Assembly (NCBI GenBank): GCA_013002535.1
Contig: JABDJK010000104.1
Coordinates: 1-41,484 of the forward strand
Direction: 5' to 3'
DNA length: 41,484 nt
Origin: Hyphococcus sp.
Lineage (GTDB): Bacteria; Pseudomonadota; Alphaproteobacteria; Caulobacterales; Parvularculaceae
The notes under the pieces are model-generated. The model made no database searches. It was not told the origin of the DNA and saw only the letters and a program-made list of their open reading frames with translations. The position numbers and the translations under genes are program-made. Below are positions 36,207 through 41,484 of the stretch, piece after piece (positions within the stretch are counted from its first letter, which is position 1; every line of letters starts with the position of its first letter).

Positions 36207-37547
36207 CTAAAATCCAACCGCAAAACTTCGCGGCGCCGGGTCGACGACTTGAATGCCGCCCGGTTGGATTTCCAATATTGCAAGCCCGCGCTCTATCGAT
36301 CCGTCCGGGTTCAACCGGAACAAACCATCCGCCCCATAATAACCATTCGGGTCTGTGATTTGTTCGCTCTCAAACCGGCGGCGGCGGCGATCAGGTGCGG
36401 CAAGCCGGGTTGAAAGCAACGTCGCGTCATAAGCAAGGGACGCCAGCCTTGGCGGCGGCGCACCGAAGGCGCTCGCATATCGATTTTGAAAATTCCGCGT
36501 TATCTCGGGGTCCGGCGCGGCGAACCATCCGCCTCTGAGCGCCGGCTCGCGAGTCAGGCGCGGATTGTTCCAAGAGGAAACACCAAGCAATTTCACCTGG
36601 TTTATGTTGACGTTGTAATAGGGAAGGAGCGGCGCCAATGCGCGCAGCAAGGTTCCTTGCTCAGGCATCAAAACAGCCTGGTAGCCTCGCGTATACCCTT
36701 GCCCGCCGCTGCCGGCGCCTTCCGCATCCGGATTATAACCGTGCCGCAGTTCGGGCGGAATAATATCTTTCGAATATTGCGCCAGCCGTTTTGCCGGCGC
36801 CAGCATCGCATCCGGATTTTGCTCGTACCGTTCTTCGTGAACAATAACACCGCCGCGCACAAAAACTTCCTGTGCAAAGGAATTCGAAACCCGGTTTCCA
36901 TATTCGGACATCGGCGCCAACACGCCGAAGCGGGTCAATTCTTGATTGATTGCATATTCCGTCACCCGTTCAATTTCGAGTTCCGGCGGGAAGCTAAGCA
37001 GATAAACCCCATTGCCGCCGGCCGTCAGGTCAGACGAAAAGGCGATCATCGGCGTCGATGCTGCGCGCGTTACAACGGACGCCGCGGCGACAGATTCAGA
37101 AAACAGCGGCCCCAATATGATTTCGGCGCCATCGGCCAAAGCAGAACGCGCTGCAGCCGCAGCGCCATCAGGTGAGCCTTTCGTGTCTTTCGGAATAAGG
37201 AGAAATCTTTCATCACCGGCGTCAAATGCGGCGAGCTGCGCGGCGTCAAACATGGCCGCAGCAATTTTCTGCGCTGCTTCGCTCGGCGCTGAGAAGGGCA
37301 ACAACAAGCCTACGCGGACCGGATCGTCACCGTCCAAATGACGCGGACGAACAAAGCCCCGGCGGTCATACCGTTCGGCTTCCTTTCCTTCTAAAGGTTC
37401 GGGCAGACGCTCAATTTCCGGGCGTTCCGACTGAGCGATGACCGGCCCGCGTTCCGGAACAGAAGTGGAACCGCAGGCGGTAATTGAAAACGCCAGCGCG
37501 ATAACCATCGACGGCTTGATCAGTCGTTGAACCCAAGTGGACGTCAT
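36207..37547 (-). CDS. LpoA-like lipoprotein, putative penicillin-binding protein activator
   Basis: This 446-residue lipoprotein (lipobox SITAC, Cys25) has a periplasmic type I binding-protein fold: VRVGLLLPFSAPSEAAQKIAAAMFDAAQLAAFD, AEIILGPLFSESVAAASVV and LASLAYDATLL. That matches the C-terminal domain of LpoA, which activates PBP1A in the outer membrane of gammaproteobacteria. The N-terminal helical TPR domain of E. coli LpoA is missing, as the family is shorter in alphaproteobacteria. Divergence from rsmI is the same arrangement as in E. coli. GGAAGG (37555-37560) lies 7 nt before ATG 37547. The frame to 37718 is rejected. PBP activation itself is inference. Confidence 0.88.
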   Translation of the reverse strand: MTSTWVQRLIKPSMVIALAFSITACGSTSVPERGPVIAQSERPEIERLPEPLEGKEAERYDRRGFVRPRHLDGDDPVRVGLLLPFSAPSEAAQKIAAAMFDAAQLAAFDAGDERFLLIPKDTKGSPDGAAAAARSALADGAEIILGPLFSESVAAASVVTRAASTPMIAFSSDLTAGGNGVYLLSFPPELEIERVTEYAINQELTRFGVLAPMSEYGNRVSNSFAQEVFVRGGVIVHEERYEQNPDAMLAPAKRLAQYSKDIIPPELRHGYNPDAEGAGSGGQGYTRGYQAVLMPEQGTLLRALAPLLPYYNVNINQVKLLGVSSWNNPRLTREPALRGGWFAAPDPEITRNFQNRYASAFGAPPPRLASLAYDATLLSTRLAAPDRRRRRFESEQITDPNGYYGADGLFRLNPDGSIERGLAILEIQPGGIQVVDPAPRSFAVGF

Positions 37548-37666
37548 TCTGAAACCTTCCCAACACACTCGCTGGACTGAATTTAGCGGTCGCTGCGGCG
37601 CAGGTAAACACGCCAAGTTTATTGTCTTGGTTTGACGTTGATCGCGGAAAACGCCAATCGTTACCC

Positions 37667-38515
37667 ATGAGTAATGCGCCGATAACATTGGAACCTGGCC
37701 TTTATGTGACGGCGACACCGATCGGAAATCTTGGCGATATAACCTACCGGGCTGTTAACATTATGAAATCAGCCGATTTCATCTTGTGCGAAGATACACG
37801 CCAGACAGGAAAGCTCTGCAGCGCTTACAGTATAATCACGCCGCTTGAGCCCTATCACGACCACAATGCCGCAAAAGTGCGACCGCGCATTATTGAGCGA
37901 TTGTCCGAAGGGGCGCGCGTTTGTCTTGTTTCTGACGCCGGAACGCCGTTGATTTCGGACCCGGGTTACAAGCTTGTGCGCGCAGCCCGTGACGCAGGCA
38001 TTGCGGTGATCCCTGCGCCGGGCCCGTCCGCGATAATGGCGGCGTTGTCGGCCGCGGGCGCCCCGACAGATCAATTTTATTTCGCTGGTTTCCCGCCGGC
38101 AAAACAAACCGCTCGGAAGAAGTTTTTTGCACAACTATCGGATATCCCGGCAACGTTGGTTTTTTACGAGACTGGACGGCGCCTCGGCGACAGTCTCACC
38201 GATTTACTGGGAGCTTTTGGCGAGCGGCGCTGCACCATCGCTCGGGAATTGACAAAACTTTACGAAGAATTCGTTGAAGGCGGCTTTGCAGAACTTGCTT
38301 CTATTTACGTTGAATCGCCGCCGAAGGGTGAAATTGTATTAGTCGTCTACCCTCCAGGTGAAAAGAAATTTTCACAATTGGAGATCGATGAGTTTCTTGC
38401 GACCGCACTTAAAAATTCGAGTGTAAAAGATGCTGCGAACGCGGCGGCGCAATCTCTCGGAATTGCGCGCAAACACGCGTATCAACGCGCGCTTGAGCTT
38501 TCAAAAGCGAAATGA
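37667..38515 (+). CDS. rsmI: 16S rRNA (cytidine-1402-2'-O)-methyltransferase RsmI
   Basis: This 282-residue SAM-dependent methyltransferase of the tetrapyrrole methylase fold has [45 protein letters not shown] and [25 protein letters not shown]-like [20 protein letters not shown] and [10 protein letters not shown] follow. It modifies C1402 in the ribosomal decoding centre. ATG 37667 is chosen by family length, though no strong ribosome-binding site is seen. The last codons overlap an ATGA that may be the original yraN start. Confidence 0.94.
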   Translation: MSNAPITLEPGLYVTATPIGNLGDITYRAVNIMKSADFILCEDTRQTGKLCSAYSIITPLEPYHDHNAAKVRPRIIERLSEGARVCLVSDAGTPLISDPGYKLVRAARDAGIAVIPAPGPSAIMAALSAAGAPTDQFYFAGFPPAKQTARKKFFAQLSDIPATLVFYETGRRLGDSLTDLLGAFGERRCTIARELTKLYEEFVEGGFAELASIYVESPPKGEIVLVVYPPGEKKFSQLEIDEFLATALKNSSVKDAANAAAQSLGIARKHAYQRALELSKAK

Positions 38516-38891
38516 CCAGACGAGGAAATTCGCGAGAAAACGCGAGCCAGCAGAAAAGCGCGGTCGTCATGCTGAAATTTTTGCGGCTTCCATTTTGATG
38601 CTTAAAGGCTATCGAATTCTCGCGCACCGTTTTCGAACGCCGGTCGGCGAAATAGACCTGATAGCTAAATGAAACGGTGTTGTTGCCTTTGTAGAAGTAA
38701 AATCAACCAACACGCTCGACGCGGCCGCTTGGTCGGTTAGCGCCCAGACCCGGCGCCGTATCGCCGCCGCCGCGGCGGCATTTATAGCTCGGCGCTCGTC
38801 ATTTACTGGCCATATTTTGCGATATGGTATCAACGCTATCGCCGGTTGGCGCTTGCGCCATACCTTGAAGGCCTGGTTGGACGGCGACTAA
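38493..38891 (+). pseudogene. yraN: yraN (UPF0102 nuclease-like) interrupted by an in-frame TGA
   Basis: The frame reads [20 protein letters not shown] and [13 protein letters not shown], then TGA (38670-38672), then NGVVAFVEVKSTNTLDAAAW and on to WRLRHTLKAWLDGD and TAA at 38889-38891. In YraN proteins GEIDLIA is followed within a few residues by FVEVK, so the stop falls between the two halves of the PD-(D/E)XK-like active site. A single CGA-to-TGA change would explain it. The start is also unclear. The ATGA overlapping the rsmI stop (38512) is in another frame, and TTG 38493 is the in-frame alternative, so a second lesion near the start is possible. Confidence 0.82.
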
Positions 38892-38996
38892 GCACCGATC
38901 TGGCCAATCGGCCAAAACTGTTTTCATTTTAGGCGAACCAAGCCATGAGAAGGGCCTGTTTCGGCGCCGCAAATATCCACCAAGGAGCGTTTCACC

Positions 38997-39563
38997 GTGA
39001 ATATCTTAAAACCTAAGGCAATTATGATTTTGGCGCTAGCAATCATTGTTTCTGCATGCGCTTCGAGCCGCTCTCTCGACGACAGTCTTTCCGACCTTGG
39101 CAGCAACGCCGAGATCAAGGGCGTTTTATTTGCTGATCGCAGCCGGGACTATTCCGACGTTGATATCACTTTGTTTGAAGGTCGCTTGTTATTGACCGGA
39201 TCGATGCGTTCCGAGGACGGGCGCAAAAAACTGATCGAGAACGCATGGAAGGCCGACGGCGTCAATCAAGTCATCGACGAAATATTCGTCGGCGATAAAA
39301 CGTCGATTGGCCAAGGGTTTGAGGACGCCCGTATCGACCAGGTGTTGCGCGCAAAACTCATCACAGATGGTGATGTGAAAAGCGGGCGTTTCAAAATCAC
39401 AGTCTCACAAGGCGTGGTTTATCTGCTTGGTGAGGCGCGACGCCAAAGCGAACTTGATGAAGCATTGCAACACGCGAGATCTATTGGCGGCGTTGTGAAA
39501 GTTGTGTCACACGTTAAGCTAGCAAAGCCTTTGCTTGGCTCTGTAGAACCGTCTGAAATCTAG
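38997..39563 (+). CDS. Lipoprotein with two BON domains, DolP (YraP)-like
   Basis: This 188-residue lipoprotein (lipobox IVSAC, Cys21) has two BON domains, about residues 40-110 (VDITLFEGRLLLTGSM, GVNQVIDEIFV) and 115-180 (ITVSQGVVYLLGEA, VVKVVSHVKL). In E. coli DolP binds anionic phospholipid at division sites and supports outer-membrane integrity. It is also encoded downstream of rsmI-lpoA-yraN, so the neighbourhood supports this identity. The start is GTG 38997 with AGGAG (38983-38987) upstream. It is 105 bp after the broken yraN and 34 bp before gshB. Confidence 0.88.
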   Translation: MNILKPKAIMILALAIIVSACASSRSLDDSLSDLGSNAEIKGVLFADRSRDYSDVDITLFEGRLLLTGSMRSEDGRKKLIENAWKADGVNQVIDEIFVGDKTSIGQGFEDARIDQVLRAKLITDGDVKSGRFKITVSQGVVYLLGEARRQSELDEALQHARSIGGVVKVVSHVKLAKPLLGSVEPSEI

Positions 39564-39597
39564 CGCCGCATTCCGCGCGGAGAATTTTTAAAGCGCC

Positions 39598-40545
39598 ATG
39601 TTGAAAATCGCATTCCAGATGGACCCCATCGACGCCGTTGATATTTCTGCGGATACGAGCTTCGATATGGCGTTTGAAGCGTTTTCGCGCGGCCACAAAG
39701 TTTGGGTGTATCAACCGGAAACGCTTCAACTTTTGCAGGGAAGAGTGTCCGCTCGCGCCAGCCAGGTTACGGCAATGAAGCGCGAGCAGGGCGAGCACGC
39801 AACACTCCAAGCCCTCGCTCCATTATCGCTTCACGACATCGATGTTGTTATGGTTCGCCAGGACCCGCCATTTGACATGGCGTACATTACCGCGGCGCAA
39901 ATCCTTGAACGTGTCCAGCCGGAAACTTTAGTTATCAACGATCCGCAGGCCATCCGCGACGCACCGGAAAAACTGTTTGTTACCGATTTCGATGACTTGA
40001 CGCCGCCGACACTGATCACCAGCGATCTTAGCGCCGTCCGCGAATTCAGAGCGAAATACAAAGATATTATTGTAAAACCGCTATACGGCAATGGCGGCGC
40101 CGGCGTCTTCCGCATCAAGCCGGACGACGGGAATTTTAATGCGTTGCTGGAACTTTTCGAAGAGTCCTATCGCGAACCCTTCATCACGCAGCAATTTCTT
40201 CCCTCCGTTACCGCTGGCGACAAACGGATTATTTTGCTCGACGGCGAGGCCGTCGGCGCTATCAACCGCGTGCCGGCAAAAGGTGAAACTCGGTCAAACA
40301 TGCATGTTGGCGGCAAGGCTGAACCCGTGGAAATGTCCGCGCGTGATCAGGAAATTTGCGATCGCATTGGTCCGGTGCTCTCTGAGCGGGGGCTTATTTT
40401 CGCAGGGATCGACGTCATTGGCGACTACCTCACCGAAATCAATGTGACGTCGCCAACCGGCGTTCAGGAAGTCAGAAATTTTGGCGGCGCGGATATCTCA
40501 GCCCTACTTTGGGACTGGATCGAAGGACGTTGCAGCGAGCATTAA
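39598..40545 (+). CDS. gshB: Glutathione synthetase
   Basis: This 315-residue ATP-grasp ligase joins gamma-glutamylcysteine and glycine in the cytoplasm. KIAFQMDPIDAVDISADTSF at the start, VMVRQDPPFDMAYITAA, NDPQAIRDAPEKLF, VKPLYGNGGAGVFRI, FLPSVTAGDKRIILLDGE, IDVIGDYLTEINVTSPTGVQEV and the ATP-grasp metal ligands at Glu/Asn of the last motif are all present. Length equals the family norm. It probably shares a transcript with the BON lipoprotein. Confidence 0.96.
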   Translation: MLKIAFQMDPIDAVDISADTSFDMAFEAFSRGHKVWVYQPETLQLLQGRVSARASQVTAMKREQGEHATLQALAPLSLHDIDVVMVRQDPPFDMAYITAAQILERVQPETLVINDPQAIRDAPEKLFVTDFDDLTPPTLITSDLSAVREFRAKYKDIIVKPLYGNGGAGVFRIKPDDGNFNALLELFEESYREPFITQQFLPSVTAGDKRIILLDGEAVGAINRVPAKGETRSNMHVGGKAEPVEMSARDQEICDRIGPVLSERGLIFAGIDVIGDYLTEINVTSPTGVQEVRNFGGADISALLWDWIEGRCSEH

Positions 40546-40580
40546 TTTCAGCGCGCTCTTTGGTCAGGCGCAGGCCCTTG

Positions 40581-40614
40581 TTAATCTCGCATTATTCTTA
40601 ATCTCGCATTATTC
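40581..40614. repeat. Exact 17-bp tandem duplication
   Basis: TTAATCTCGCATTATTC occurs twice in immediate succession (40581-40597 and 40598-40614), 36 bp after the gshB stop. It looks like a recent slippage duplication in non-coding sequence. Confidence 0.9.
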
Positions 40615-40694
40615 ATTCCCGTTATGGTTGCAATTTATAGTTGTATTGAATTCTTGATGCAACGCGGAACCGCTAAAATGATGCGGCCACGCTT

Positions 40695-40922
40695 ATGAAA
40701 CGTGCGTACTATATCGCACAACTCGCGGTTGCAGGGGAGCTGTTGAATAAAGATGCGTCTATCATGCTGAAGGACGCGCTTGCAGAATTCAACGGATATT
40801 GCGGCGCCTAAAAAGGCGAAATCGATCAGCGGAATTCCGAAAACGATTTCTACAAGGTGACGCGCAAAATCTCAGAATCTATGACCGAGGATGACCCCGC
40901 CGGCGACCGTCGGCCAAACTGA
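40695..40922 (+). pseudogene. Possible decayed small ORF
   Basis: ATG 40695 opens 38 codons (MKRAYYIAQLAVAGELL...NGYCGA) to TAA 40809-40811. The same frame then continues for 36 further codons (KGEIDQRNSENDFYKVTRKI...) to TGA 40920-40922. The amino-acid composition on both sides looks protein-like, suggesting a gene of about 75 codons broken by a stop. No family is recognised and no ribosome-binding site is evident, so this may be chance. Confidence 0.25.
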
Positions 40923-40928
40923 CGCAAA

Positions 40929-40940
40929 TTTCACGTGAAA
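40929..40940. promoter_or_regulatory. 12-bp perfect palindrome upstream of mtaB
   Basis: TTTCACGTGAAA is fully self-complementary and lies 56 bp before the mtaB start, where an operator could act. No known regulator is assigned. Confidence 0.35.
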
Positions 40941-40996
40941 ATTGCGGGCTTGCGACGCCTTGTTCTGTCGCGGGTAATGGCCCAAATAGGCCGCAA

Positions 40997-41484
40997 ATGA
41001 AAAGCGCCCCAGACATCATCACGCTTGGATGCCGATTAAATGCGGCCGAAAGCAGCGCCATGCGCGAATTGGCGGCGGCCGCAAATTTGTCAGATGCGGT
41101 GATCATTAATTCCTGCGCTGTGACCAACGAAGCCGTTCGCGCCACTCGTCAAAGCATTCGCAAACAGCGCCGCGAGAATCCGAACGCGCGCATCGTCGTA
41201 ACCGGGTGCGCGGCGCAGATAGATGCAGATGCATTCGCCAAAATGCCGGAAGTCGATAACGTTATCGGCAACGCCGAGAAACTGGAGGCTGACACCTGGC
41301 GCGATATTTCTGCGACAGACGACACCGCAATGCGCGTCAATGACATTATGTCTGTGCGGGCGCACGCCGGGCACATGGTGCAAAGTTTTGGCGAACGCAG
41401 CCGAGCGTTTCTGGAAGTCCAGAATGGATGCGACCATCGATGCACATTCTGCATAATCCCATACGGTCGCGGCAATTCCAGATC
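40997..41484 (+). CDS. mtaB: MtaB-like tRNA methylthiotransferase, 3' truncated by the window
   Basis: The first 162 codons of a methylthiotransferase are present. The N-terminal UPF0004 domain has the auxiliary cluster cysteines (TLGCRLNAAES, INSCAVTNEAVR, VVTGCAAQ). The radical SAM motif QNGCDHRCTFCIIPYGRGNSR starts with Cys145, Cys149 and Cys152. CRLN with the CTFCIIPYGRG form points to MtaB (ms2t6A37 of tRNA) rather than MiaB or RimO. It is functionally related to tsaE, which helps make the t6A substrate. The gene runs off the right edge. Confidence 0.93.
   Translation, partial: MKSAPDIITLGCRLNAAESSAMRELAAAANLSDAVIINSCAVTNEAVRATRQSIRKQRRENPNARIVVTGCAAQIDADAFAKMPEVDNVIGNAEKLEADTWRDISATDDTAMRVNDIMSVRAHAGHMVQSFGERSRAFLEVQNGCDHRCTFCIIPYGRGNSR

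Larger units (their letters stand above)
40546..40996. other. Gene-poor spacer between gshB and mtaB
   Basis: No solid gene is visible in these 451 bp. They hold a 17-bp exact tandem repeat (40581-40614), a doubtful small ORF with an internal stop (40695-40922), and a 12-bp palindrome (40929-40940). An ATAGG-like ribosome site lies about 6 nt before the mtaB ATG. Base composition is more AT-rich just after the repeat. Confidence 0.6.

Noticed and set aside
40879-41145. - strand ORF spanning the mtaB start
   Set aside because: It is the shadow of mtaB, whose frame has the CxxxCxxC radical SAM motif and a family-typical N-terminus.

Overview
The window looks like a chromosomal segment of an alphaproteobacterium. 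Diagnostic genes are gcrA (the alphaproteobacterial cell-cycle regulator), an ScfR/RamB-type regulator, the DNA-repair gene mmcB behind a GTTC-N7-GTTC LexA box, alphaproteobacterial-type addB/addA, and the amgK-murU cell-wall recycling pair. The order cannot be fixed from sequence alone. A Caulobacterales, Parvularculales or Hyphomonadaceae-like organism is plausible. Almost everything is core housekeeping. I see no prophage, insertion sequence, CRISPR array, tRNA or rRNA.

Layout. 1-6.7 kb (+): the C-terminal end of an ScfR-type regulator, a DUF885 lipoprotein, a family 2 glycosyltransferase and a TonB-dependent receptor closed by a strong terminator. 6.7-9.3 kb (-): an ABC-2 permease, then hslO (Hsp33) translationally coupled to ppk2. 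9.5-10.1 kb (+): gcrA, whose leader carries two back-to-back DnaA-like boxes and a GANTC site. 10.1-13.5 kb (-): a small membrane protein, phoR, phoU and phoB without pst genes. 13.6-15.7 kb: a PQQ-type sugar dehydrogenase lipoprotein (+), then fdx and mmcB (-).

15.8-25.0 kb (+): a tight run tsaE-amgK-murU-addB-addA-trxA with overlapping junctions, joining tRNA modification, MurNAc recycling and double-strand-break repair. 25.0-31.7 kb (-): rlmN, a secreted unknown, an M20 peptidase, trpA, accD and folC. 31.8-33.1 kb (+): an MFS transporter. 33.1-34.2 kb (-): a DUF2975/HTH pair preceded by two very small coupled membrane-type ORFs (44 and 51 codons). 34.4-36.2 kb (+): rdgB-hemW. 36.2-40.5 kb: an LpoA-like lipoprotein (-) divergent from rsmI, then yraN broken by an in-frame TGA, a two-BON lipoprotein and gshB, an order reminiscent of the E. 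coli rsmI-lpoA-yraN-dolP neighbourhood. 40.5-41.0 kb is a gene-poor spacer with a 17-bp tandem repeat and a possible decayed ORF. The window ends inside an mtaB-like gene.

The most interesting signals are the LexA box lying on the mmcB start codon in an apparently leaderless SOS promoter, the small-ORF/DUF2975/HTH operon with an orphan terminator-like hairpin upstream, the yraN nonsense codon, and the gcrA leader architecture. No wholly new multi-gene system is proven. The small-ORF operon is the best candidate for one.
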